From: Pseudoxanthomonas suwonensis
GTDB taxonomy: Bacteria; Pseudomonadota; Gammaproteobacteria; Xanthomonadales; Xanthomonadaceae
Assembly (NCBI RefSeq): GCF_000972865.1
Contig: NZ_CP011144.1
Coordinates: 372,001-436,000 of the forward strand
Direction: 5' to 3'
DNA: 64,000 nucleotides
In this document: piece by piece, positions 1-7,579 of the stretch
Layout of the letters: every line of letters starts with the position of its first letter
Position numbering within the stretch: position 1 is the stretch's first letter
Notes under the pieces: model-generated
Seen by the model: the letters and a program-made list of their open reading frames with translations, nothing else
The model's database searches: none
What the model was told of the DNA's origin: nothing
Position numbers and translations under genes: made by a program

Positions 1-101
1 TGGCCGTTGACGGTGACGCGGCGCTCGGCGATCAGGCGGTCGGCCTCGCGGCGGGAACAGAAGCCGGATTCGGCGATGTGCTTGTTGAGGCGGACGGTCA
101 T
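1..101 (-). CDS. rluF: RluF-like 23S rRNA pseudouridine synthase (N-terminal fragment)
   Basis: Only the first 33 codons lie in the window; the gene runs off the left edge. The protein begins MTVRLNKHIAESGFCSRREA and continues through DRLIAERRVTVNG. This is the S4 RNA-binding fold that opens RsuA/RluB/RluE/RluF pseudouridine synthases. The LNK-I-ESG-CSRREAD pattern resembles RluF (which modifies 23S rRNA U2604) more than RluB or RsuA. The catalytic domain is not visible, so the exact member is an inference. The ATG at 101 is the only start in this stretch. Confidence 0.65.
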   Translation of the reverse strand, partial: MTVRLNKHIAESGFCSRREADRLIAERRVTVNG

Positions 102-156
102 GGCGCCATTATCGGCGACGGACGCGCCCTGCGTCCGCAGGACGCGCCGGGGCGGC

Positions 157-471
157 TCAGCCGGCAGTCTTCTTCGCGCGCCGCGACTCGCGCTTGAGCG
201 GCCCGCCGACCGGGCAGATCTCGAAGGCGAACTGGGTCAGGGTATTGACCAGGCTGTCGGGCACCAGCCGGTAGACCACGTACTGGCCGCGGCGCTCGCT
301 GGCGACCAGCCCGGCGTTCTCGAGCACGGCCAGGTGCCGCGACACCGCCGGCGCGCTCATCTCGAAGCGCGCGGCGATGTCGCCTGCCGGCAACTCCTGC
401 TCGGACAGGTAGGCCAGGATCTGCCGGCGCGGGCCGGAGGCGAGGGCTTCGAAGATCTTGTCGGTGCTCAT
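157..471 (-). CDS. ArsR/SmtB-family transcriptional regulator
   Basis: A 104-residue winged-helix repressor. Residues 4-70 match the ArsR pattern: an N-terminal FEALASGPRRQILAYL helix, the recognition helix region around MSAPAVSRHLAVLENAGLV (residues 38-56) and a wing ending in GQYVVYRLVP. It has only one cysteine (ICPVG near residue 86), so there is no CxC metal site; it looks more like the SdpR-type autorepressors than a metal sensor. It is the last gene of a three-gene minus-strand operon, starting 4 bases after the stop of the upstream membrane-protein gene. A palindrome in front of the operon (around 1553-1568) is a plausible operator for it. The inducing signal is unknown. Confidence 0.88.
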   Translation of the reverse strand: MSTDKIFEALASGPRRQILAYLSEQELPAGDIAARFEMSAPAVSRHLAVLENAGLVASERRGQYVVYRLVPDSLVNTLTQFAFEICPVGGPLKRESRRAKKTAG

Positions 472-475
472 CGGT

Positions 476-1072
476 TCACTGCGCGGGGTGCCCTGGCTGG
501 CGCGGGAGGAAGCCGCGTTGCCGCCGGGCATCCGCCTGCCGTTGAAAGTATCGCCAGCCGTACCAGAACGCCAGCGCACTGGCGATCCCGACCAGACCGA
601 AGACCGCCACCGATTCCAGCCACGACAGCCAGCCGTAGAGGGTCGGCACGCCGTCGCGCTGCATTTCCACGAAGCGGCCGTGCCAGCTGGTCGAGTACGA
701 CGACCCGGGCGCGCCGCCGCGCCACGGCCAGCCGGCCATGCCGACCAGCAACGCCCCGGCCACGAAGCCGGCGACGGACAGGGTCCTGGCGGACAGCCAC
801 CCGAACCGGCGCAGCAGCAGGAACGCGGGCAGGCCGAGCAGCAGCGCATGCAGGAAGGTCACGAGGACCGATATCCCCAGCACCACCAGCATTCCCTCCA
901 CCTGCGCCGCTGCCGTGGGGACTTCACCGCTTCCGATCAGGAACACCAGCAGCAGCACCGGGAATACCAGCGCCGACGCCAGCAGGCCGGCGAACACGGC
1001 CGGCCAGTGCAGGCGGCCGGCCGCGCCTTGTGCCACGGCCGACTGCTTCACCCGGGTGCCGGGCCGCCCCAC
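476..1072 (-). CDS. Four-helix membrane protein of the ArsR operon
   Basis: A 198-residue protein of unknown function. Hydrophobic segments at about residues 26-48, 60-87, 92-112 and 150-172 predict four membrane helices. A roughly 35-residue polar loop with several Trp and Ser (WPWRGGAPGSSYSTSWHGRF) lies between helices three and four. The start is GTG at 1072, directly after the TGA of the upstream gene, with an AGGG ribosome site 8 bases ahead inside that gene, so the two are probably translationally coupled. The ArsR regulator follows 4 bases downstream. I do not recognise a family; the context resembles small membrane proteins co-encoded with their autorepressor, as in sdpI-sdpR, but no SdpI-like sequence is visible. 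Confidence 0.8.
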   Translation of the reverse strand: MGRPGTRVKQSAVAQGAAGRLHWPAVFAGLLASALVFPVLLLVFLIGSGEVPTAAAQVEGMLVVLGISVLVTFLHALLLGLPAFLLLRRFGWLSARTLSVAGFVAGALLVGMAGWPWRGGAPGSSYSTSWHGRFVEMQRDGVPTLYGWLSWLESVAVFGLVGIASALAFWYGWRYFQRQADARRQRGFLPRQPGHPAQ

Positions 1073-1492
1073 TCAGCGTCCCTCGCGCGGCAGCGGCGGC
1101 ATCGCGGCCGGCAGCGGCAGGGCCTGGACGGCTTCCTGGTCCTGCGCCCAGTGGGCGACCGTGCGGCCGTAGCGAGCGATCATCGCCATGTTGAAGAAGT
1201 GCATCGCGCCCAGCACCAGCACCGACAGGCCGACCTTGCCGGCCACGTACGGGATCATCGAGGCCATCGCCTTCTGCTCGTTCCAGCCGTCCATGCGCAG
1301 GGCGATGAAGCCGATGTTGACCAGATAGAAGCCGACCACCAGCAGGTGGTTGGTCGACTTGGCCAGTTGCGCGTCCTGGCCGAAGCACTTGACCAGGAAC
1401 ACCTCGCCGTTCTTCGACAGGGTGCGCGCCACCCAGACGGTCATGGCGATGGAAATGCCCAGGTACAGCAGGTAACCGAGTTCCAGGATCAT
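1073..1492 (-). CDS. Small membrane protein, first gene of the ArsR operon
   Basis: A 139-residue protein with three hydrophobic helices at about residues 1-22, 50-68 and 83-106, and a charged loop with a single Cys (FLVKCFGQ) between the first two. It carries ribosome site GAAGGAG 8 bases ahead of the ATG at 1492. It abuts the GTG of the next membrane-protein gene with no gap, so the three genes at 157-1492 form one transcription unit. Function is unknown. The C-terminal 20 residues are Pro- and Ala-rich and probably cytoplasmic. Confidence 0.82.
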   Translation of the reverse strand: MILELGYLLYLGISIAMTVWVARTLSKNGEVFLVKCFGQDAQLAKSTNHLLVVGFYLVNIGFIALRMDGWNEQKAMASMIPYVAGKVGLSVLVLGAMHFFNMAMIARYGRTVAHWAQDQEAVQALPLPAAMPPLPREGR

Positions 1493-1528
1493 GGCGACGC
1501 TCCTTCAGGTTGGCTTCGGGTTGAATGT

Positions 1529-1568
1529 TTGCTTATTTAACTAAAATGCTAATTGCTTAATTGAGCAA
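1529..1568 (-). promoter_or_regulatory. Promoter and candidate ArsR operator
   Basis: This is an AT-rich island in very GC-rich surroundings. On the minus strand there is TTGACT, a 16-base spacer and TAGCAT, a usable sigma-70 promoter for the 1492-157 operon. A 16-base palindrome, TTGCTTAATTGAGCAA (1553-1568, one mismatched pair), overlaps the spacer. A second TTGCTTA half-site at 1529-1535 lies downstream of the -10. This layout suits autorepression by the ArsR protein. The link to that protein is inferred from position. Confidence 0.55.
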
Positions 1569-1615
1569 GTCAAGCCCCGCCTGCCAGCTGGCCGACGAAC
1601 GGCAGGATCCGGTGG

Positions 1616-1650
1616 AAAAAAAAGCAGGCCGGCCCCTGGGGGCCGGCCTG
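1616..1650 (-). terminator. Rho-independent terminator of deaD
   Basis: A perfect stem of 12 bases per arm (1625-1636 and 1639-1650, GC-rich, CAGGCCGGCCCC on the plus strand) is followed in the minus direction by a run of eight T (plus-strand A at 1616-1623). It lies 40 bases past the deaD stop and just before the promoter of the ArsR operon. Confidence 0.9.
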
Positions 1651-1690
1651 TGGGAAGCATTGCCGGATGCGGCCGGCAGGCGATGCCGGA

Positions 1691-3604
1691 TCAGCCGTGC
1701 GGCTTCGGCGGTCCCTTGCGGTGCGGCTTGGCGGGGCCACCCGGCTTGCCGCCGAACTTGCCCGGACGGGCGCCGCCATGCGGCCGGAACTTGCCCTTCG
1801 GCGCCTGCGCCGAGGGCGCGTGGCTGCCGTCCCAGCGGCTGATCCGCAGCTGCTGGCCGACCACCCAGGCCTTCTGCAGGTGGATCATGATTTCCGGCGG
1901 CATGCCCTCGGGCAGGTCGAGGATCGAGTGGTCGTCATGGATGTCGATGCGGCCGATGAAGCGGCTTTCCAGTCCGGCCTCGTTGGCGATCGCGCCGACG
2001 ATGTTGCCGGGCTTGACCCCGTGCATGTGGCCGACCTCGACCCGGTAGGTCTCCATGCCCTGCTCGGGCGGCGAACGCGGCGGCTTGGCCGCGCGCGGCG
2101 GGCGCGACCCGAAATCGGACGCGTCGTGCGTCCGCGGCGGACGCGCTCCGGAACCGTCGGCGTCGCCTGCCGCCGGATCGCGCGGCGCGCGCGTGCCGGG
2201 CCCCGGACGCGCCGCCCGCTCGCGCGGCTCGCGCTCGAAACGCGGCTCGAAGCGCGGCGGCGGCTCGGAGGCGTCCAGCAGCAGCGGCGTGCCGCCCTGC
2301 AGCAGCTTGGCCAGCGCCGCGGCGACTTCCGAGGACGGCACGTCGTGCTCGCCCGCATAGCGGTCCATCAGCTCGCGGTACGGCTCCAGCCCGCCGGTTT
2401 CCAGCGTGCCGGAGATCTTCTCGAAGAAGCGCGCGACACGGCGATCGTTCACCGCCTCGACCGACGGCAGGCGCATCTCCTCGATCGGCTGCCGGGTGGC
2501 GCGCTCGATCGCGCGCAGCATGCCCTTCTCGCGCGGGGTGACGAACAGGATCGCCTCGCCGCTGCGCCCGGCACGGCCGGTGCGGCCGATCCGGTGCACG
2601 TAGCTTTCGGTGTCGTACGGGATGTCGTAGTTCAGCACGTGGCTGATCCGTTCCACGTCCAGCCCGCGCGCGGCCACGTCGGTGGCCACCAGCACGTCCA
2701 GCTTGCCGTCCTTGAGCTGGGCGATGGTGCGCTCGCGCTGCTGCTGCTGCATGTCGCCGTTGATCGCCGCGGCGGCCACGCCGCGCGCCTGCAGCTTCTC
2801 GGCCAGTTCCTCGGTGGCGGCCTTGGTCCGGGCGAACACGATCATCGCGTCGAACGGCTCGGCCTCCAGGATTCGGGTCAGCGCGTCGAGCTTGTGCAGG
2901 CCACTGACGAACCAGTAGCGCTGGCGGATGTTGGCCGCGGTGGTGGTCTTGGCCGCGATGTTGACCTCAACCGGATCGCGCAAGTAGGTCTGGGCGATGC
3001 GCCGGATCGGCGGCGGCATGGTCGCCGAGAACAGCGCGACCTGGCGGGTCGGCGGGGTCTTCTGCAGCACCGCCTCGACGTCGTCGATGAAGCCCATGCG
3101 CAGCATCTCGTCGGCCTCGTCCAGGACCAGGCATTCCAGCTGCGACAGGTCCAGCGAGCCGCGGGTGAGATGGTCGATCACCCGGCCCGGGGTGCCGACC
3201 ACGACCTGCACGCCGCGGCGCAGTGCCGCCAGCTGCGGGCCGTAGCCCTGCCCGCCGTAGATCGGCAGCACGTGGAAGCTGGGCATCTTCGTCGCATAGC
3301 GCTGGAACGCCTCGGCCACCTGGATCGCCAGCTCGCGGGTCGGCGCCAGCACCAGCGCCTGCGGCTTGTTGCGCGACGGATCCAGCTTGGCCAGCACCGG
3401 CAGCGCGAACGCGGCGGTCTTGCCGGTGCCGGTCTGGGCGGTGCCCAGCACGTCGCGGCCGGACAGCAATGCGGGGATGGTGGCGGCCTGGATCGGCGAC
3501 GGCGACTCGTAGCCGACCTCGGCCAGGGCGGCCAGCAACGGCTCGGGCAGGCCGAGGTCGCCGAAGCGCGGCGCGGCAGGGGTTTCTTGGGCGGGGGCGG
3601 ACAT
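1691..3604 (-). CDS. deaD: DEAD-box ATP-dependent RNA helicase (DeaD/CsdA type)
   Basis: A 637-residue RNA helicase that unwinds structured RNA in ribosome assembly and mRNA turnover, especially in the cold. Visible motifs are the Q motif region (residues 14-39), Walker A AQTGTGKT (56-63), PTRELA (88-93), TPGR (138-141), DEAD (162-165), SAT, and the C-terminal RecA-lobe motifs ARGLDVERI and HRIGRTGRAGR. After a low-complexity Arg/Pro/Gly linker (about 440-510) comes a DbpA/CsdA-type RNA-binding fold (about 515-595), then a Lys/Gly/Pro-rich basic tail. This layout is that of DeaD rather than RhlE. The length fits the family (E. coli DeaD is about 630). It is monocistronic, with a terminator at 1616-1650. 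The leader (3605-3780) contains repeated, self-complementary GC-rich segments. Confidence 0.95.
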   Translation of the reverse strand: MSAPAQETPAAPRFGDLGLPEPLLAALAEVGYESPSPIQAATIPALLSGRDVLGTAQTGTGKTAAFALPVLAKLDPSRNKPQALVLAPTRELAIQVAEAFQRYATKMPSFHVLPIYGGQGYGPQLAALRRGVQVVVGTPGRVIDHLTRGSLDLSQLECLVLDEADEMLRMGFIDDVEAVLQKTPPTRQVALFSATMPPPIRRIAQTYLRDPVEVNIAAKTTTAANIRQRYWFVSGLHKLDALTRILEAEPFDAMIVFARTKAATEELAEKLQARGVAAAAINGDMQQQQRERTIAQLKDGKLDVLVATDVAARGLDVERISHVLNYDIPYDTESYVHRIGRTGRAGRSGEAILFVTPREKGMLRAIERATRQPIEEMRLPSVEAVNDRRVARFFEKISGTLETGGLEPYRELMDRYAGEHDVPSSEVAAALAKLLQGGTPLLLDASEPPPRFEPRFEREPRERAARPGPGTRAPRDPAAGDADGSGARPPRTHDASDFGSRPPRAAKPPRSPPEQGMETYRVEVGHMHGVKPGNIVGAIANEAGLESRFIGRIDIHDDHSILDLPEGMPPEIMIHLQKAWVVGQQLRISRWDGSHAPSAQAPKGKFRPHGGARPGKFGGKPGGPAKPHRKGPPKPHG

Positions 3605-3782
3605 CCGGGACTCCGGCGGCGGCGCGCCGGCACGGCGCGGCGAAAAGGCTGAACAGGGGCGCCATTGTGCGCCGAAGGCCGCGCCTTGTCGCGCCGCGGC
3701 TGAATAGGGGCCCCTGCCCCCGTTCAGTGCAGCGGCGGCCGGCCGGCACGGACGCGTCTTCGCCGGCGGTCGAGGCCGCCCG

Positions 3783-3857
3783 AAATGGGGTCAGGTTCAT
3801 TTTCCTCCGACTCCCCGATAGAACCTCTGGGACGGGAAAATGAACCTGACCCCATTT
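3783..3857. repeat. 23-bp perfect inverted repeat of the GGGGTCAG type
   Basis: Arms at 3783-3805 (starts AAATGGGGTCAGGTTCATTT) and 3835-3857 are exact reverse complements, separated by 29 bases. The GGGGTCAGGTTCATTTTCC motif is one I associate with the surroundings of REP-associated tyrosine transposase (RAYT) genes in gammaproteobacteria. No such transposase is in this window, so this would be a non-autonomous copy. Confidence 0.75.
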
Positions 3858-3860
3858 TGG

Positions 3861-3920
3861 CGCAGGCGACTCCTTCGTGGTTCCGACGCCCGTGTCGCCG
3901 GCTGAACCCGGCTCCTACAA
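3861..3920. repeat. Half copy of the GTAG-type palindromic repeat
   Basis: This is the right half of the roughly 95-bp GTAG element found about a dozen times in the window. It ends in the typical CGTGTCGCCGGCTGAACCCG followed by GCTCCTAC. The left half is missing; the half begins directly next to the 23-bp inverted repeat ending at 3857. Confidence 0.8.
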
Positions 3921-3940
3921 CGGACCCGCGGGCCGCGGGA

Positions 3941-5137
3941 TCAGCCGCCGTGGCCGGCCGGTACGGGCGCGGCTTCGCCGGCGGTCGCCGCCGCCGTCAC
4001 CGGCGCGTCCGTCGCCTCCCCGGTGGCCGTCGCATCCCCGGTGACCTGTTCGGGCACGGCGGTCGGCAGCGCCGCTTCCGGCAGTTCGTTGAACTCGGCC
4101 AGCGGGCTTTCCGCCGGGCAGTCGTCGTCGGGGAAGCCGAAGTCGCGGCGCAGCTGCAGGCCGCAGCTGTTGAGCGCGAAGACCTCCGCCTGCCCGCGGC
4201 AACGTTCGTCGAAGGCGCGGACCCAGGCGTCGCGCCGGCGCATGAAGTCGTCGCCGCACTTGTCCAGCAGGCGCACCCGGTCCAGGTCGTCCTGCGCGGC
4301 GTTGTTGCCGTCCAGCCCGTACACCTGCAGTTCGTCGCCGGTGAGCAGGCGCAGGCTGCGGTTGGGCACGGTCTTCATCACGTCGGCCAGCAGCGGCGAG
4401 GCGCCATTGCGTTCCAGGTAGGCGCGCACGGTGGCGTAGACCGCCTGCAGCTCGGTGTTGAGCTCGGTGCGGCTGGTGGCGGTGGAACTGAGACGGATGA
4501 TGCGGTGGATGCCGACCCGCCCGGCCAGGCGCCGGCTGTCACCGCCGGCCAGCACGAACACGCAGGCGCTGTGGCAGACCGAGTCCTCGCGCACCCAGAT
4601 CGTCCAGCGGTTGCCGCCGATCAGGTCGCCGGTGCGGATCGCGTCCTCGACCTGGCCGCCGGTGGAATCCAGGTCCAGCACCCGGCTGCCGATGCCCAGG
4701 CTGTCGGCGACCCGGGTCACCCGCTCCACCAGCGTGGTGAAGTCGCTGGCGATCTTGCCGCGGTAGCGCAGTCGCAGCACGTCGCCTTCGCGGCAGGGTT
4801 CGAGCAGGTGGCGCAGGTTGGCGCGGCTGGGCGAGGACAGCGGCTCGCCGTCGCCGTCGCGGTAGTCGAGCCGGCAATCGATCCAGGCCTGGCCGGACAC
4901 CAGTTCGACCGGCGACCAGTCGGGCACCCCGGCCACCGGCGGCGGCACCGGCGCGGGAACAGGCACCGGTTGGGCGGGCGGCGTCGCCATCGGCGCGCGA
5001 CTGACCGCCCCGCCCTCTTCCGGCGAGGCCACCGTCTGGGTCTGCGCCTCCTCGACCGGCGCCGGCGCGGGCTGCCGCCCGCATCCGGCCAGCAGGCAGG
5101 TACAGGCCAGGAACAGGCAGGCACGCAGGATCGACAT
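3941..5137 (-). CDS. Lipoprotein with ClpP/SppA-like domain
   Basis: About 398 residues from the ATG at 5137 (an ATG three codons earlier is also possible). The start MSILRACLFLACTCLLAGC is a lipoprotein signal with lipobox LAGC. A Pro/Val-rich spacer (to about residue 70) leads to a domain that resembles periplasmic ClpP-like proteins (COG3904). Features are the strand RVLDLDSTGGQVEDAIRTGD, a CHSACVFVLAGG segment where a nucleophile Ser would sit, and RVGIHR with a possible catalytic His. The Ser-Ala-Cys context is typical of this group, but no activity is proven. The C-terminus is Ala/Thr-rich and disordered. It stands alone between repeats and a MAPEG gene, so context gives no clue to its substrate. 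Confidence 0.75.
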   Translation of the reverse strand: MSILRACLFLACTCLLAGCGRQPAPAPVEEAQTQTVASPEEGGAVSRAPMATPPAQPVPVPAPVPPPVAGVPDWSPVELVSGQAWIDCRLDYRDGDGEPLSSPSRANLRHLLEPCREGDVLRLRYRGKIASDFTTLVERVTRVADSLGIGSRVLDLDSTGGQVEDAIRTGDLIGGNRWTIWVREDSVCHSACVFVLAGGDSRRLAGRVGIHRIIRLSSTATSRTELNTELQAVYATVRAYLERNGASPLLADVMKTVPNRSLRLLTGDELQVYGLDGNNAAQDDLDRVRLLDKCGDDFMRRRDAWVRAFDERCRGQAEVFALNSCGLQLRRDFGFPDDDCPAESPLAEFNELPEAALPTAVPEQVTGDATATGEATDAPVTAAATAGEAAPVPAGHGG

Positions 5138-5245
5138 GACGGGCACAACGCGAAAGCAAGGGAGACTGCACCCAGTCTAGGCGCAGCGCCGCCCGCGCGG
5201 CCAACCTGCGATGAACGCGAGGAACCGGCTAGTGCCGGTCAGCGC

Positions 5246-5641
5246 TCATGCCGCAGGCAGCAGCGGCCACAGCACCAGCACCAGGCCGGCCATCGCCAGC
5301 GTCCATACCAGCGAACGCACGTAGCGCACGCCACCCAGGTACAGCGGCACGTAGGCCACCCGCGCCCAGAAGTACAGCTGCACGCCCAGCGCGGTCGCCT
5401 CGCCGGTTCGGCCGGCCAGGGTCACCGCCAGCACCGCGGCGGCGAAGAACGGAAAGGTCTCGAGGAAATTGCGGAACGCGCGGTCGCTGCGTCCGGCCAC
5501 GCCAGCCAGTGGCGGCGAGCTGTCGCGCGGCCCGGTGTTCCAGGCCAGGCCGCGCTGCCGGGTCGACAGCCCGGCGGCCAGCAGCAGCTGCACGAGGCCC
5601 AGCACGATCACCCAGCCCAGGAACTGCAGTTCGATGCCCAT
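5246..5641 (-). CDS. MAPEG family membrane protein
   Basis: 131 residues with four hydrophobic helices (about 4-24, 58-77, 83-103 and 110-128). It has the MAPEG signatures RAFRNFLETFPFFAAAVL in helix two and QLYFWARVAYVPLYLGGVRY in helix three. MAPEG proteins are small integral-membrane enzymes related to microsomal glutathione transferase and FLAP; bacterial members of this length are mostly uncharacterised. The length is normal for the family. No partner gene is obvious. Confidence 0.87.
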   Translation of the reverse strand: MGIELQFLGWVIVLGLVQLLLAAGLSTRQRGLAWNTGPRDSSPPLAGVAGRSDRAFRNFLETFPFFAAAVLAVTLAGRTGEATALGVQLYFWARVAYVPLYLGGVRYVRSLVWTLAMAGLVLVLWPLLPAA

Positions 5642-5711
5642 GCACGATCTCCCAGCCAGGAATACCGGGCAGCGTATCAGGCACGGCCCGCGCTGCGCGT
5701 GACCGCCGCGG

Positions 5712-6110
5712 TCAGCGGTCGTCCGCCGCGGTGCCGTCCGGATCCACCGCTGCAGCCCAGGCCATCGCCTGCTCCGCTTCGTCCTCGCCGAAGCTGCGGA
5801 TCTCGATCTGCGGGAAGAAGCGCGCGGCGAAATCCGTGACCGACGCCAGCCACTGCCGGCCGGTCACGACCGCGCCGCGGGCGAACCGGTCGAACTGGCC
5901 GATCTTGCCCAGCGTGTAGCGCAGGTCGCGGCCCACCGCCGCCGGGGTGACGCCGGTGAATCCGCGCATGTCGCAATAGATGCCGATGCGCCGGTGGCCG
6001 GCCAGCCGCGCCTCCAGGTCCTGGATGCAGCGGTCGTGGTCCTCGGCGGTGAGCGTGCCGGTGAAACGGTAGGCAGCCACGTGTGGCGGCGCGGGCAGGA
6101 TCTCGATCAT
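5712..6110 (-). CDS. SpoIIAA/STAS-like protein
   Basis: 132 residues. The pattern MIEILPAPPHVAAYRFTGTL, then EDHDRCIQDLEARLAG, GIYCDMRGFTGVTP and a C-terminal SFGEDEAEQAMAWAA helix fits the SpoIIAA-like/STAS fold (DUF3478-type). These proteins usually act as protein-interaction or membrane-associated regulators. The start at 6110 is chosen because it places the conserved MIEIL at the N-terminus; upstream residues look non-coding. It is a single gene, divergent from the DUF1428 gene. Confidence 0.78.
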   Translation of the reverse strand: MIEILPAPPHVAAYRFTGTLTAEDHDRCIQDLEARLAGHRRIGIYCDMRGFTGVTPAAVGRDLRYTLGKIGQFDRFARGAVVTGRQWLASVTDFAARFFPQIEIRSFGEDEAEQAMAWAAAVDPDGTAADDR

Positions 6111-6310
6111 CGCGGTGGCCCGGTCGGGAACGTCGCCACAGGCTACGCCCGGGGGCGTGGACGCAGCTTCACCCGGTCTTGCCGCGTCCTGAACGCACGC
6201 CGGCGCAGATTGCCGCCATGCTGTCGATCCGGGCATCGATGGCCCGTCGCATGTCCGTGGGAGAAAAGTTCATCCCCGCCCGCAACCGACACTACCAGGA
6301 GAGACCTGCC

Positions 6311-6670
6311 ATGTCCTACGTCGATGGTTTCGTGCTTGCCGTCCCCACCGCCAACAAGGAGAAATTCATCGCCCACGCCCGCGATTTCGACCCGGTGTTC
6401 CTGGAATACGGTGCGACCCGGGTGCTGGAGTGCTGGGGCGACGACGTCCCGCACGGCCAGGTCACCGACTTCTACCGCTCGGTGCAGGCCACCGAGGACG
6501 AGACCGTGGTGTTCTCCTGGGTTGAATGGCCGGACAAGGCCACCCGCGACGCCGGCATGAAGAAGATGATGGACGACCCGCGCATGGATCCGTCCGCCAA
6601 CCCGATGCCGTTCGACGGCAAGCGGATGATCTTCGGCGGCTTCAGCCCGGTGTTCGAACTGGGCGGCTGA
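6311..6670 (+). CDS. DUF1428 family protein
   Basis: 119 residues, matching the DUF1428 (YbaA-like) family over its full length. Landmarks are MSYVDGFVLAVPTANKEKF at the start, the central ECWGDDVPHGQVTDFYRSV, and PFDGKRMIFGGF near the C-terminus. These are small dimeric alpha-beta-barrel type proteins of unknown function. It has ribosome site AGGAGAG 8 bases ahead of the ATG. It stands between the STAS-like gene (divergent) and the GFA gene (same strand, 130 bases downstream). Confidence 0.92.
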   Translation: MSYVDGFVLAVPTANKEKFIAHARDFDPVFLEYGATRVLECWGDDVPHGQVTDFYRSVQATEDETVVFSWVEWPDKATRDAGMKKMMDDPRMDPSANPMPFDGKRMIFGGFSPVFELGG

Positions 6671-6803
6671 GCGGCGATCGGCGGCGGCTTCCGCCGCCTG
6701 CACGCGCGCGGGACGCGACGGATCCGGCCACCGTTCCAGGCGGATGGCCGGCGATGCCGCGGCGCGGGTAAAGTTGCCGCTGGCCCGTCGGAAGGAGCCC
6801 GCC

Positions 6804-7208
6804 ATGACCCGCACCGGTGGCTGCAGATGCGGCGCGGTCCGCTACACGCTGTCGGCCGAGCCGGTCGCCACCCGGCTGTGCTGGTGCCGCGACTGCCAGT
6901 ACTGGGCTCTGGGCAACGCCGCAGTCAACATCATGGTGCCGCGCGCGGCGGTGACCGTGCAGGGCGAGCCGCGCCGCTGGGAGAGCCTGGCCGACAGCGG
7001 CAACCACATGTGCCGCTCGTTCTGCGGCCAGTGCGGCACGCAGGTCTTCAGCGAGGCGCTGGAGAACACCCGGCACATGGTCATCCGCGTCGGCACGCTG
7101 GACGATGCGACCGGCATCGCTCCGACGGTGGTGATCTGGACCGATTCGGCACCCTCCTGGGCGTACATCGATCCGGCACTGAAGGCGTTCCCGCGCCAGC
7201 CGGGCTGA
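6804..7208 (+). CDS. GFA/CENP-V domain protein
   Basis: 134 residues with the zinc-binding layout of the GFA (glutathione-dependent formaldehyde-activating enzyme-like, CENP-V) fold: CRCGAVRY near the N-terminus, CWCRDCQYW at about 29-37 and FCGQCGTQVF at about 73-82. Most members are not formaldehyde-activating enzymes, so a catalytic role is not implied. The start is ATG at 6804 with GGAAGGAG ahead of it. A GC hairpin with 8-bp stem (7215-7236) follows the stop but lacks a T run. Confidence 0.9.
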   Translation: MTRTGGCRCGAVRYTLSAEPVATRLCWCRDCQYWALGNAAVNIMVPRAAVTVQGEPRRWESLADSGNHMCRSFCGQCGTQVFSEALENTRHMVIRVGTLDDATGIAPTVVIWTDSAPSWAYIDPALKAFPRQPG

Positions 7209-7350
7209 GCGCGACCGCCCGGCACCGTCCGGGCGGCCAGGCGCGCATGACCAAAGTCACATGACCGCCGGCATGCGCGCCAGGCGGTCCGGTGCTGACA
7301 CGCTGGCCGACGGATCCCCGCCGCATCCAGCGCCTGCCGCGAGCCTGCCC

Positions 7351-7476
7351 ATGAAGGACAAGACCACGTTCTGCGACGTCATACGCCACCCGTTCGCGAT
7401 CATCCTGTCGACCATTGCGATCGCCTACGGCGGCTATTTCCTCTTCGGGCGATGGCTGCACGCGCTGGTCAGCTGA
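7351..7476 (+). CDS. Small single-helix membrane protein
   Basis: A 41-residue protein: a charged start MKDKTTFCDVIRHP, one hydrophobic helix (about residues 15-36) with a YGGYFLFG segment, and a short tail. No family is recognised. The ATG at 7351 fits the reading frame best; an in-frame start at 7261 would add 30 residues without protein character. Support is moderate because it is so short. Confidence 0.5.
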   Translation: MKDKTTFCDVIRHPFAIILSTIAIAYGGYFLFGRWLHALVS

Positions 7477-7579
7477 GCCGGCCTCGAAAGGCGGCAGTCC
7501 GCCCTGGCGCCTGCCGACCCAGTGCCACAGCCGAAGGCCACGCCGTCGTCGCGCCGCCTGGCCCAGGTCCGTCGGTGCG

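Noticed and set aside
1667..3652. Plus-strand frame of 661 codons opposite deaD
   Set aside because: Composition is Arg/Ala/Gly/His-rich shadow, and the minus strand encodes a complete DEAD-box helicase.
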